Origin: Streptomyces sp. NBC_01689
Lineage (GTDB): Bacteria; Actinomycetota; Actinomycetes; Streptomycetales; Streptomycetaceae
Length of the DNA: 64,000 bases
NCBI RefSeq assembly: GCF_036250675.1
Contig: NZ_CP109592.1
Location: forward strand, 1,302,001-1,366,000
Direction of reading: 5' to 3'
Positions within the stretch are counted from its first letter, which is position 1. Each line of letters opens with the position of its first letter. Both the position numbers and the translations under genes were made by a program. The notes under the pieces are model-generated. The model ran no database searches, was not told the DNA's origin, and worked only from the letters and a program-made list of their open reading frames with translations. Below are positions 1-7,946 of this stretch, piece by piece.

Positions 1-365
1 TGTGACGCGGCGAGTGTGACAGCCGTCGCCACCGTCGCGAGGACGAGCACGACGGGAGCCATGGCCCCGCCGCGCGCGGCACTGTCTCGGTAGTCGCCCC
101 ACTTCACGTGGTAGCCGATGGCGCCGAGGAACAGTACGGCCATTCCGACGGCAGCGGCGATACCCAGCGGTTGCCACCAGATGCCCGCCACGAGCCCCGC
201 TGCGGCGGCCACCTCGGCGAGTCCGATGAGACGGACCTGTGCGGAGCTGAGGCCCTTCGCGACGAGACCGTCCGGGACGTCGCCCTTGAGCTGCGCCTTG
301 GGTGCGCCGGCAGCGAGGGAGACGAGGGCAAGGAGAGCGCTGAGGATGACTGCAGCGATGTACAC
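1..365 (-). CDS. DoxX-like small membrane protein (partial, runs off the left edge)
   Basis: The minus strand is open from a GTG at 365 to the window edge, about 121 codons. The GTG has an AAGGAA ribosome site six bases upstream. The translation starts VYIAAVILSALLALVSL, followed by GLVAGIWWQPLGIAAA, a helix with FLGAIGYHVKWGD and another hydrophobic helix. This order of short membrane helices matches the DoxX-like family, small actinobacterial membrane proteins often found near oxidative-stress genes. The C-terminus is outside the window, so length cannot be judged. It reads the same way as the FMN reductase next to it, but about 450 bases separate them, so a shared operon is not shown. Confidence 0.65.
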   Translation of the reverse strand, partial: MYIAAVILSALLALVSLAAGAPKAQLKGDVPDGLVAKGLSSAQVRLIGLAEVAAAAGLVAGIWWQPLGIAAAVGMAVLFLGAIGYHVKWGDYRDSAARGGAMAPVVLVLATVATAVTLAAS

Positions 366-811
366 GAGGGTTCCTTGGATGGAGATGGATGGGTAGGGGA
401 GGGCTCACCTGTCTGCCCTGCGGGGACCGCGGGGCAGGAAGTGGTGCGGGCCCCCGCGAACGGGTGCGGCCCCCGTTCCCGCGGCGGCTTGGGGTTGCGC
501 CGTGCGGGATGTGGCTGCTCCGGCCACGGTTGTTGCTTTCACCCCCGGGGCGGCGGGCCGTGAACTGTCCTAACGTGCCTCCGCCGTAACCGCCTTGGAC
601 GTGCCGACACGTGCCGGTGTCCGGCGAGGATGGCGTCTGGGTGGGGGCGTCCCGCCGGGCCACCGCCGAGTCCTGTCGAGGATGACGGATCGGCCCGGCG
701 GACTCCTGGGGCGCTGTCCGCGCGGCAGTCGCGGCGCCTGGCCGCACTGACGCGGCGTGCGCCCGCCATGGGCTTCGCCACCGCCCGAAGGAGGCGCGTG
801 AGGTGCGTGCG
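366..811. other. Gap with no recognisable gene
   Basis: Between the DoxX-like gene and the end of the FMN reductase I see only GC-rich sequence. The open frames here are composition shadows rich in Arg, Pro and Gly with no family signature. It should contain the promoter of the DoxX-like gene, but no clear -35/-10 pair stands out. Confidence 0.5.
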
Positions 812-1372
812 TTACGCGGCGCGCAGCGGGGCGAGCGCCTTGCTCCAGGCCAGGACCTGGTCCAGGGTGGCGTTAAGGGCCTCGAGCTGGAAGTCGCCGG
901 GCTTGAACACGCTGAAGTTCTCGAAGTCATGGAACAGCGACAGCGAGACCTGGGAACGCACGTCCGCCATCTGCAGCTCACCCGCGATCAGGCGAAGGTG
1001 CTCGACCGCGCGGGCGCCGCCCAGGCCGCCGTAGCCGACGAAGGCGACCGCCTTGTTGTTCCACTCCGCGTAGAGGTAGTCGATGGCGTTCTTCAGGGCG
1101 CCGGACGTCGAGTGGTTGTACTCGGGCGTGACCATGATGAAGCCGTCGAACGAGGCGATCTTGCTCGCCCACTCCTGCGTGTGCGGCTGGGAGTACTGGC
1201 CCAGCGACGGCGGGAGTGCCTCGTCGAGGTGCGGGAGCTTGTAGTCGAGGAGGTCGACCAGCTCGAACTCCGCGTCGGTCCGCTTCGAGGCGATGTCGTG
1301 CACCCAGTGGGCGACAGCCTCGCCGTTACGTCCGGGCCGGGTGCTGCCGAGGATGATTCCGATCTTGGTCAC
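812..1372 (-). CDS. NAD(P)H-dependent FMN reductase (azoreductase/chromate-reductase type)
   Basis: A 186-residue flavodoxin-fold reductase. The start is placed at a GTG giving VTKIGIILGSTRPGRNGE, with an AAGGG ribosome site about nine bases upstream; the longer open frame to 1474 adds 34 residues unlike the family. The early GSTRPGRNGE is the FMN-phosphate loop, and PEYNHSTSGALKNAIDYL near residues 80-97 is the conserved PEYN flavin-contact segment of NADPH-dependent FMN reductases. Such enzymes reduce flavins, quinones, azo dyes or metals in the cytosol. It is divergent from a MarR gene, with operator-like repeats between, so repression by that MarR protein is likely. The substrate cannot be read from sequence. 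Confidence 0.88.
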   Translation of the reverse strand: MTKIGIILGSTRPGRNGEAVAHWVHDIASKRTDAEFELVDLLDYKLPHLDEALPPSLGQYSQPHTQEWASKIASFDGFIMVTPEYNHSTSGALKNAIDYLYAEWNNKAVAFVGYGGLGGARAVEHLRLIAGELQMADVRSQVSLSLFHDFENFSVFKPGDFQLEALNATLDQVLAWSKALAPLRAA

Positions 1373-1448
1373 GTCAAGAACCCTTCGTGAAGGTGGCCAT
1401 GTGCCCGTTTTGGGCAGCATGTGGACCTGACAGTCGGTCGAGAGATAC

Positions 1449-1499
1449 ACTTGCTGCATCAAGCAAGTTAGCAAGAGGTTGTTACGTCAAGCAAGTAAC
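1449..1499. promoter_or_regulatory. Operator-like repeats between the FMN reductase and MarR genes
   Basis: ACTTGCT at 1449-1455 and AGCAAGT at 1462-1468 form a perfect 7-bp inverted repeat with a 6-base centre. A second site has GTTAC (1481-1485) and GTAAC (1495-1499). The direct repeat TCAAGCAAGT occurs at 1459-1468 and 1487-1496. MarR proteins bind such short palindromes in divergent promoters; that the neighbouring MarR binds here is inference. Confidence 0.55.
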
Positions 1500-1580
1500 C
1501 GCACGTGACGGGTCCGCGTGTGACGTTTCACGCCCCCGCCGGCGGCACCCCCGGCCCTCACACAACGGCGAGGTTTTCCC

Positions 1581-2048
1581 ATGACACCGAAGCCCGCACC
1601 GCCCACCGAGGCGCCGCAGCCACTCACTCCCGACGAGGAAGCCGTCGTCCGGGCTCTCCCTCTGCTCCTCTACGCCCTGCCGCGTGCCATCGACGCCGAC
1701 ATGGAGCGGGAGCAGAGGATGTCGAACACGGAGTACCTGACGCTGATGCACCTGTCCGAGGCACCCGACCGACGTCTGCGCATGCACGAGCTCGCCCGCG
1801 CGATCGAGCTGTCCCTCAGCGGCACATCCCGCATCGTGCACCGACTGGAGAGTGAGGGGTACATCGAGCGAAGGCAGTGCGGCACGGACGGTCGTAGCTG
1901 GCACGCCTTCCTGACCGACGAGGGCCTTGTCCGCCTGGAGGGGGCCTGGCCCAGCAACTTGGCCGCGGTGCGCCGACACTTCCTGGACCACCTGAAGGAT
2001 GTGGACCTGAAGAAGCTCGCGGCCGCTCTGGGAAGCGTCGCCACCTGA
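1581..2048 (+). CDS. MarR-family transcriptional regulator
   Basis: 155 residues, the usual MarR length. The winged helix shows as MHELARAIELSLSGTSRIVHRLESEGYIERRQCGTDGRSWHAFLTDEG, quoted here in parts: the recognition helix is near SLSGTSRIVHRLE, and the wing is the Asp/Gly/Arg loop DGRSWHAFLT around residues 106-115. A preceding helix with NTEYLTLMHLSEAPDRRL is typical of the dimer and DNA-binding core. The ATG has a GCGAGG ribosome site. It is divergent from the FMN reductase and probably represses that gene and itself, possibly sensing a quinone, diamide or azo-type compound as related repressors do. No conserved thiol sensor is evident apart from a single Cys in RRQCGTDG. Confidence 0.85.
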   Translation: MTPKPAPPTEAPQPLTPDEEAVVRALPLLLYALPRAIDADMEREQRMSNTEYLTLMHLSEAPDRRLRMHELARAIELSLSGTSRIVHRLESEGYIERRQCGTDGRSWHAFLTDEGLVRLEGAWPSNLAAVRRHFLDHLKDVDLKKLAAALGSVAT

Positions 2049-2315
2049 GGAACGCCTCGGGATGTCGGCACCCTCCTGCATCCGCAAGCGAATCGCCTCC
2101 GCACGGGGGGACGCAGAGGTCCAAGTGCTGCAGGCCCGCACGAGAACTCGCCGCGCACAACGCGCAGCGGGTCCCCCCCCATCTGACGCTGCGGGTGACC
2201 CGCAGCCGGCGCGGCCGCCGACCGCCATCACCGCGTACCGGAGCGGGCCGTGACACGCTGGGCTGCTTGCCCGACGTCTGTGCCCTCCGTCCGGCTCCGT
2301 GGCCACGTGCGCCAG

Positions 2316-2978
2316 TCACTTCGCAGGTGGACGGAGCAATCCGTGGAGGACGAGGCCGGAGAGTGCATCAGCCAGGATGTCTCTGTCCTGTTTTGCCGCT
2401 GGTGCGGCAGCCGGATCCAGTCGGTCGGCGATCGGATCGTGCGCGAGGGCCAGCGCTGGACCGGTGATGGCCGTGTACAGGACGTGCGGCGGCACCCGCG
2501 GGATGCGACCGGCGGCCGTGAGGCTGTCGATGGCCGGCTCGATACTGTCCCAGAACGGCTTGATGAACCGTTCGTGCAGGTAGTCCAGGCGCTCGGAGTC
2601 GCGGGTCGACTCATCAGCCAGCAGACGGTTCATGGCTGAGGCGCTAGCCGATCGCCGGTAGAGCTGAACGATCACGCTGCTGAGGCGTTCGCCGTCATCG
2701 CGGGACTCCGCCAGCCGGTGATCGAACTCCTTCTGGTCATCCAGCAGCGCGAAGTCCACGACCGCACGCCAGAACTCACCTTTCGACCCGTAGCGGTCAT
2801 TGATGAAGTTGTGACTGACCTCTAGGCGCCGTGCGAGCTCGCGCACCGTGGTCGCGGCATATCCGAGCTCCGCGAAAGTCTCCAGGCCCCGCCGAAGGAT
2901 TTCACTCTCGTCCAGTTGCGTAGGGGCATATCTGCCCCGCGTGGGCAGCTTCGCCGCCTTCCGGTTCCTGTCGGTCAT
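2316..2978 (-). CDS. TetR/AcrR-family transcriptional regulator
   Basis: 220 residues. Residues about 24-70 hold the TetR helix-turn-helix: ILRRGLETFAELGYAATTV, then RELARRLEVSHNFINDRYGS and KGEFWRAVVDF. The recognition helix ends in NDRYGSK rather than the usual YYHFGSK. The rest is an all-helical ligand/dimer domain with no recognisable specificity. It is divergent from the secreted SnoaL-like gene at 3233, and palindromes at 3143-3182 lie between them, so autorepression and control of the SnoaL-like gene is the simplest reading. The region between 2049 and 2315 holds no recognisable gene. Confidence 0.85.
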   Translation of the reverse strand: MTDRNRKAAKLPTRGRYAPTQLDESEILRRGLETFAELGYAATTVRELARRLEVSHNFINDRYGSKGEFWRAVVDFALLDDQKEFDHRLAESRDDGERLSSVIVQLYRRSASASAMNRLLADESTRDSERLDYLHERFIKPFWDSIEPAIDSLTAAGRIPRVPPHVLYTAITGPALALAHDPIADRLDPAAAPAAKQDRDILADALSGLVLHGLLRPPAK

Positions 2979-3141
2979 TCCGCCATTCCTAGCCGCAGCC
3001 CGCTGTCCGGGTTGTTCTCGCTTCCTGTCGTCCTGGTTTCCGGCCCCGACACAAGGGTGTCGAGTCGGGCCGGCGATGGACTCGTGTCAGGCAGATCCTA
3101 CGTGCCCGTCGCGGGCCGCCGGGAAAGCGCGGACGACCCGC

Positions 3142-3182
3142 TTGACAGTTGTCAGATCGAGGAACATGCTTGACGCGTCAAG
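3142..3182 (+). promoter_or_regulatory. Promoter and palindromic operator before the SnoaL-like gene
   Basis: TTGACA at 3142-3147 is a good -35 box, with CATGCT 17 bases later as a weak -10. TGACA/TGTCA pair at 3143-3154 over the -35, and CTTGACGCGTCAAG at 3169-3182 is a perfect 14-bp palindrome over the likely start site. Binding by the divergent TetR protein is inferred. The core GCTTGACG also appears, reversed, in the MarR intergenic region (1486-1493). Confidence 0.55.
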
Positions 3183-3232
3183 TAAGTTTCGGTGGTGCTC
3201 ACAGCCGCCGACTCATCTCTCAGGGGAGCGCC

Positions 3233-3850
3233 ATGACCACCAAGAATGACCGAGCAGTCTCCGCCCTTTCCACCGCAGCAACCGGGCGGCGCAAGGTGAC
3301 GGGTCTGGTCACCGGTCTCGTCGTCGCGGCCGCCCTGACCGCCGCAGCCGTTCCGGCCGTGGCCCAGGGCCAGGACTCGGACAAGGCCTCTTCAGGACAC
3401 TCGGCGCAGCATCACTACCTGTCGCCACTGCAGGTCACTTCGGCCTACTACGCCAGCTACAACGGCGACCTGGCCGCCGGCTTCGACCGCTACATCTCCA
3501 AGGACCTGGTCCTGCACGGGTTCAACGGACCTGAGCAGCGCGAGGACTGGATCAAGGGCGATCTCAACATCAAGGCCGGACTCAAGGGCTTCAAGATGAC
3601 CGTCCTCGACCAGATCGTCGAAGGCGACAAGGTCGTCACCCGCTGGAGCTTCGAAGGTGTCCACACCGGCACTGTCTTCGGGATTCCCGCATCCGGGCGA
3701 TCTGTGACGCTCAGCGGCATTTCCATCGACCGCGTGATACACGGCCAGTCCGTCGAGCACTGGTCCGAAGGCAACTTCGGCCGGTTCCTCGACGCGCTCC
3801 GCGGCGTGTCCGACCCCGGCTCCGCCACCCCCAGTACCAGCACCAGGTAA
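3233..3850 (+). CDS. Secreted SnoaL-like (NTF2-fold) protein
   Basis: 205 residues starting at the ATG preceded by AGGGGAG; the frame upstream is open but unlike a protein. Residues about 20-46 form a signal peptide: a KVTGLVTGLVVAAALTAAAV core ending PAVAQG. The mature part carries a SnoaL/ester-cyclase-like NTF2 fold, with YYASYNGDLAAGFDRYI, a DLVLHGFNGP segment, VVTRWSFEGVHTGTVFGIP and VTLSGISIDRVIHGQSVEHW. Cytosolic SnoaL relatives act on polyketides or small hydrophobic substrates; an exported one is less usual and its substrate is unknown. It is divergent from the TetR gene, and a hairpin separates it from the SDR downstream. Confidence 0.82.
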   Translation: MTTKNDRAVSALSTAATGRRKVTGLVTGLVVAAALTAAAVPAVAQGQDSDKASSGHSAQHHYLSPLQVTSAYYASYNGDLAAGFDRYISKDLVLHGFNGPEQREDWIKGDLNIKAGLKGFKMTVLDQIVEGDKVVTRWSFEGVHTGTVFGIPASGRSVTLSGISIDRVIHGQSVEHWSEGNFGRFLDALRGVSDPGSATPSTSTR

Positions 3851-3864
3851 CGCTCCGCGGCGGC

Positions 3865-3895
3865 CCGTCCTCGGCGATGGCTCTGCCGAGGACGG
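3865..3895 (+). terminator. Hairpin after the SnoaL-like gene
   Basis: An 11-bp perfect stem (CCGTCCTCGGC at 3865-3875 with its complement at 3885-3895) and a 9-base loop start 15 bases after the stop codon. There is no T-run, as is common for terminators in this GC range. Confidence 0.65.
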
Positions 3896-3971
3896 ACCCG
3901 CCCGGCGCGTTCGCATCTTGATCCCACCCGCACAGACCTGACGGAACAGGTATCGAAAGCAGGAGAAGACC

Positions 3972-4736
3972 ATGGGAACTCTCGACGAGAAGGTAGTGCT
4001 CGTCACCGGCACCGGTGGAGGGATGGGGCGCGTCGCCGCGCTGATCTTCGCCCGGGAAGGCGCGAGGATCGTCGGCGTGGACATCCAGGCCCGCGGCAAC
4101 GCTGAAACGGCCGACCTCGTACGTCGCGCCGGGGGCGAGATGACAAGCATCGCACCAGTCGACCTCACCGACCCGGACCAGGTCCATCAGATGGCCGACG
4201 CGGCCGCCGACGCCTACGGCGGGCTCGACGTCGTCTACAACAACGCAGCCATGCAGCGCTTCGGGGCCATGCCCGACTTCTCCGTCGAAGACTGGCGCGC
4301 GACGGAAGCCGGCGAACTCGACATCCCCTTCTTCGTGTCGAAGTACACATGGCCGCACCTCGTCCGACGCGGTGGCGGAGTCATCATCAACGTCGCGTCG
4401 GAGGCCGGCCTGATAGCTGGCTCCACTCCCCCGATGGTCGCCCACACGGCGGCCAACGCAGGCGTCATCGGAATGACACGACAGCTCGCCCTCGAAGGCG
4501 CGCCTCACGGAATCCGCGCGGTCGCGATCAGCCCCGGTCCCGTTCTGACCCCGGCGAGCGACCGCGACCTCGGCGACAACCAGGCCATGAGGGATGCCAT
4601 CACCAGCAAGACGCTCCTCAAGCGCTTCGCGCAACCCGAGGAGATCGTCGAACTCGCTGCCTTCCTCGCCTCCGACCGGGCGTCCTTCATCACCGGCGCC
4701 AACTACCCTGTCGACGGCGGAGCCAGCGCCTGGTAA
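3972..4736 (+). CDS. Short-chain dehydrogenase/reductase family protein lacking the catalytic Tyr and Lys
   Basis: 254 residues, normal for a classical SDR, with an AGGAG ribosome site. The Rossmann motif TGTGGGMG lies at 12-19, D37 follows the second strand (GVDIQ), NNAA is at 90-93 and the catalytic Ser region is NVASEAG (S143). Where the family has YxxxK, this protein reads AHTAANAG: His at 158 and Asn at 162. The C-terminal cofactor-side PGPV and the GANYPVDGG ending are intact, so the fold and NAD(P) binding should be kept. This is either an altered enzyme or a non-catalytic SDR. It follows the SnoaL-like gene in the same direction, but two hairpins bracket it. Confidence 0.8.
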   Translation: MGTLDEKVVLVTGTGGGMGRVAALIFAREGARIVGVDIQARGNAETADLVRRAGGEMTSIAPVDLTDPDQVHQMADAAADAYGGLDVVYNNAAMQRFGAMPDFSVEDWRATEAGELDIPFFVSKYTWPHLVRRGGGVIINVASEAGLIAGSTPPMVAHTAANAGVIGMTRQLALEGAPHGIRAVAISPGPVLTPASDRDLGDNQAMRDAITSKTLLKRFAQPEEIVELAAFLASDRASFITGANYPVDGGASAW

Positions 4737-4822
4737 TCCCGCCCACGCCGCGACACCGAGCTCAGATTGCCTGGAACAACCGGGAGGACGATGGGCCGCC
4801 GCCTACAGCGCGCCACACGAGT

Positions 4823-4868
4823 GTCTGGAGGGGTGAGACCGAGTCGACTCGGTCTCACCCCTCCAGAC
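4823..4868. terminator. 46-bp perfect palindrome after the SDR gene
   Basis: Positions 4823-4868 are a perfect self-complementary palindrome centred on GTCGAC at 4843-4848, with no loop. It starts 87 bases after the SDR stop. As RNA it would make a 21-22 bp stem, so a terminator is the plain reading. Its perfection also fits a protein-binding or recombination site. Confidence 0.6.
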
Positions 4869-5235
4869 TGCCCACGACCCAAGTCGCGGCTGACAGCTCC
4901 GGCAGACCGGGGATTCGCCGTTGTTTTTGCTATCATGCACGGCTGATCCGCGAAAGCGTCGGCCGCCGTCAACGCCCTGGACTCACTGACCGACGAGCAG
5001 GCAACTGGGCGCGGCACTCGACCTACTGGCCGGAGTCGCCGTCCGCACCGGCGAAGACGCCCGCGATGATCCGCTCGCGACAGCCGGCAGCGGGGCTCGC
5101 AACGGTGCGGCGTCCCACGGATGAGGCGGCGCGTCGCGCCGGGCTGCTCGACGCCGCGGTGACGGTCCTCGACGTCGTGCACGACCACCTGCCCCATGAA
5201 GAGCCCGTCCTGTTCCTGGCTCTCCCGGCGATCCG
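4869..5235 (+). other. Gap with a possible hemerythrin-like relic
   Basis: No intact gene. One plus frame near 5140-5225 reads LLDAAVTVLDVVHDHLPHEE followed by PVLFLALPAI, which resembles the helix of hemerythrin HHE-domain proteins. It has no matching start, and the frame before it does not look coding. It may be a decayed fragment; the evidence is weak. Confidence 0.25.
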
Positions 5236-5787
5236 ATGCCGTGGCCGTACGACCGGACCGGACGTCAGGATGGGGACAGGCACGGCGCCACTCCCGTGAG
5301 GAGACAGCGGACGGGCCGTCTCGGTGACGACAACCGAATCACGCCGCTTTCCGCGGCCTTCACTACTGTCGGCCCTTCTCGGCTGATGCTGCTGTCTCCC
5401 ACGTTGCTCGGCCTGTACGTGACGTGGCGGCTGTTCCTGACCCCATACGTATCGTTCGGGCAGGAACGCTTCCGCGTGAACAACCTGTTCACGCGCTACC
5501 TCGTCCCCTACCACTCGATCACGGCACTGGAGGGACGGACTGCCCTCATCCTTGTCGTATCGGGATACGGCCGCCTGCCGGTGGCCGCACTCGATGCCGC
5601 TCCTCTCACGGGCAAGGCCAAGCGGGACGCCGTTGCAGAGGAGTTGCTGCGCCGCCGCGACGCCGCCGTCCCAAGGGCCGGACATGGCTTCGAAAAGCGC
5701 AGCGCGCTTGGACTCCCGGAGTGGTTGGGGCCCGTCGCTTCCCTCGCATGTTTCCTTCTGGGCGGCTTCGCGCCGGCCCTCGGATGA
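5236..5787 (+). CDS. PH-domain-like membrane protein
   Basis: Up to 183 residues. A hydrophobic segment LMLLSPTLLGLYVTWRLFL is followed by TPYVSFGQERFRVNNLFTRY and VPYHSITALEG, then ALILVVSGYGRLPVAALDAA. This is the strand order of the small bacterial PH domains found in actinobacterial membrane proteins. The C-terminus ends with a second membrane helix (WLGPVASLACFLLGGFAPAL). The start is uncertain: the ATG at 5236 and the GTG at 5296 both lack a good ribosome site, and the first 40 residues look less conserved. No enzyme function is implied. Two other PH-like genes lie at 24975 and 27494. Confidence 0.55.
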   Translation: MPWPYDRTGRQDGDRHGATPVRRQRTGRLGDDNRITPLSAAFTTVGPSRLMLLSPTLLGLYVTWRLFLTPYVSFGQERFRVNNLFTRYLVPYHSITALEGRTALILVVSGYGRLPVAALDAAPLTGKAKRDAVAEELLRRRDAAVPRAGHGFEKRSALGLPEWLGPVASLACFLLGGFAPALG

Positions 5788-5921
5788 AGCAGTCGGCGCC
5801 CTGCGCACTGCGTGAGCTCGTTGCCCCCTCGGGCCCGAAGACTGCACGATGGCCGGTATGACGCGGTCCGCCGCCGCGCCCGTAATGGACTTTGACCCAG
5901 CGCGGGCCGGTCATCGCTCAT

Positions 5922-5952
5922 GGAGCCCCGCCCGAAGACCGGGCGGGGCTCC
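5922..5952. terminator. Bidirectional hairpin between convergent genes
   Basis: A 13-bp perfect stem (GGAGCCCCGCCCG at 5922-5934 with its complement at 5940-5952) with a 5-base loop lies between the PH-like gene and the L,D-transpeptidase, which converge here. Confidence 0.75.
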
Positions 5953-6067
5953 ACCCGTCGCATGCAAGTGCCCTTCACAAGCGACGTCGTCAGGACCGAG
6001 GCAGGCGGTGATGTGTCGGCCGCCTCCTGATGGGAGGTTCAGGTTCGCGTGCGTGAGCGACGCGGCG

Positions 6068-7288
6068 TCAGTTCGACGCGCTGCCCGAGACCCACGTGCT
6101 CCACGGCATGTTCCAGTCGCTGAGGCCGTTGTCCGGGGCCAGGGTGGCCTTGTCCGCGGAGTTCTTGACGATCACGACGTCACCGGTCATCGAGTTGTCG
6201 AAGAACCATGCGGCAGGCTGCTTTCCTTCGCCTGTGTTCCTGACGTCCTTCAGGCCGACGCAGCCGTGGCTGGTGTTGACCTTGCCGAAGACGGCGTCGC
6301 CTCCCCAGTAGTTGCCGTGGATGAACGTGCCCGAGGCGGTCAGGCGCATGGCGTGTGGCACGGCTTCGATGTCGTATGAGGGCTTGCCGTTCTTCTCCGT
6401 GAGGCCGACAGTCGCACCGTTCATGTGGATCTGCCGGTACTTCTCGGAGATGACCATCTGGCCGTTGTACGTCGGGTGCTCGGCGCTGCCGGACGAGACA
6501 GGGATGGTCTTGATCGTCTTGCCGTCCCGCACGACGGACATATGCTTCGTTTTGGCGTCGACGGTGCTGATCTGGCTCCGGCCGATCTTGAACGCGGCCG
6601 TCTCCTGGACACCGTCGAGGTTCATCTTGACGGTGACGGTGGAGCCGGGCTTCCAGTAGTGCTCGGGACGGAAGTCCAGCCGGCTGTTGTTGAGCCAGTG
6701 ACCGACAATCTGCTCGCCGCTGCTGGAGCTGACCTGGATCATCGACTTGACGGCGGCCTTGTCGCCGATCGCCTTGTCGAAGTTGAAGGTCACGGGCATA
6801 CCCACACCGACGGTCGAGCCGTTCTCGGGTGAAAGGTGTCCGAGGAAGTCGTTGGCCGGGGAGTCTGTGGAGATCGCGGCGTTTTCGTTGGCAGAGCGGC
6901 CCTTTGCATCCTCGGCCTCCGCGGCGACCTGATACCGGGTGGCCTGTTTCAGTAGGCCGTTCGGCTTCCAGGACGTGCCGTCCGCGGACAGGGTGCCCGG
7001 AACCTCGGTGCCGGTCGCGACGGCGGTCATGGTCACCTTGGTGAGCACGCCGTCACTGACGGTGACATTCACGGGGTAGTTGATTCCGATGCCGTAGGCC
7101 CCACCAGGCGTGATCTTTATTCGGGCATCGGAAGCGTCCTGGGTGTCCGCCTGATCCGCCTGTGCCCGCGTTGCCGGGCGAGCCGCGGTGTCGCCGGTGG
7201 CGGCGTAGCTGGTACCGGCCAGGGCCGTGAGCGTCAGCGCCCCGGCCGAAGCCATCAGTACGATGCGTCGCTTGCGTGCGGTGATCAA
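6068..7288 (-). CDS. L,D-transpeptidase with Ig-like N-terminal domains (YkuD family)
   Basis: 406 residues. The start is a TTG with GGGAGA five bases upstream. A signal peptide (RRIVLMASAGALTLTALAGTSYA) is followed by two Ig-like modules (about 55-140 and 145-235) and a YkuD catalytic domain. That domain has FIHGNYWGGDAVF and NTSHGCVGLKDV, with the nucleophile at Cys343. These enzymes make 3-3 cross-links in peptidoglycan outside the membrane. Unlike many actinobacterial relatives it has no lipobox Cys, so it is probably secreted or held by its N-terminus. It has its own promoter space (7289-7613) and ends at a shared hairpin. Confidence 0.93.
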   Translation of the reverse strand: MITARKRRIVLMASAGALTLTALAGTSYAATGDTAARPATRAQADQADTQDASDARIKITPGGAYGIGINYPVNVTVSDGVLTKVTMTAVATGTEVPGTLSADGTSWKPNGLLKQATRYQVAAEAEDAKGRSANENAAISTDSPANDFLGHLSPENGSTVGVGMPVTFNFDKAIGDKAAVKSMIQVSSSSGEQIVGHWLNNSRLDFRPEHYWKPGSTVTVKMNLDGVQETAAFKIGRSQISTVDAKTKHMSVVRDGKTIKTIPVSSGSAEHPTYNGQMVISEKYRQIHMNGATVGLTEKNGKPSYDIEAVPHAMRLTASGTFIHGNYWGGDAVFGKVNTSHGCVGLKDVRNTGEGKQPAAWFFDNSMTGDVVIVKNSADKATLAPDNGLSDWNMPWSTWVSGSASN

Positions 7289-7613
7289 ACGCTTCTCCCA
7301 TGCCGTCGGTATTTGAAGCCCACAGCCGATTCACAGAGGGGGCAATCGTCTCCAACAGGCCACTTTTACCTATTCGACGGTTTTGATGGGTGGATAGTGG
7401 TGGGTTTCACACGTTACGTGCGCGTCGCTGGGACCTGCTCGACGGTCGGATGGCGTGTGATCGATTCGCCGTCCCCGACCGGCGCAGGGCCTACGGCGAC
7501 AGGTCTCGCGGTGACCTGACGAGAGCAGCCGCTGCCGCGCCCGTGTCCGCGTACCCGCTCGCACTGAATTTCCGTACACGTCGACGCCGTCGCCGGCAGA
7601 TGTGCTGGGAGCC
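7289..7613. other. Intergenic region upstream of the L,D-transpeptidase
   Basis: 325 bases with no convincing gene. It should hold the transpeptidase promoter, read leftward. It is less GC-rich than its surroundings near 7365-7420. No clear operator or hairpin was found. Confidence 0.4.
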
Positions 7614-7946
7614 TCAGGCACGACCGCCGAAGGGCGGCAGGAAGTCATCATCGGGCCACAGAGGCCCTTCTGCCTTGATGGAGCTGAGGATCCGGCGGAC
7701 TCCGGCGATGACCGCGGCGCGATCGCCCTGCCCGTAGGCGACGAAGTCTCCGACGACGGTGTCGAAGATCCGCACATCCTGGCCGGCAGCAGGTCCCATC
7801 CAAAGGAGGGCCCGGTCGGGCTCCGGCGGCGTCAGGCTCAGCCCGTCGCAGAGCTCGCGCCGCGCGAGGGCCGCCAGATCGCCGGCAACGCGCTTGAAGT
7901 CGCCGACCTCGGGCCAGTACGTCCCGCCGCTCAGCATGTCTTTCAA
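7614..7946 (-). CDS. Hypothetical protein coupled to the GNAT gene
   Basis: 110 residues with no family I recognise. It starts MKDMLSGGTYWPEVGDFKRV, is soluble and acidic, and ends with WPDDDFLPPFGGRA. Its ATG overlaps the stop of the acetyltransferase gene by four bases (ATGA at 7943-7946), so translation is coupled. The Trp-rich C-terminal stretch and even codon bias support a real gene. A role linked to the acetyltransferase is plausible only from the overlap. Confidence 0.65.
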   Translation of the reverse strand: MKDMLSGGTYWPEVGDFKRVAGDLAALARRELCDGLSLTPPEPDRALLWMGPAAGQDVRIFDTVVGDFVAYGQGDRAAVIAGVRRILSSIKAEGPLWPDDDFLPPFGGRA

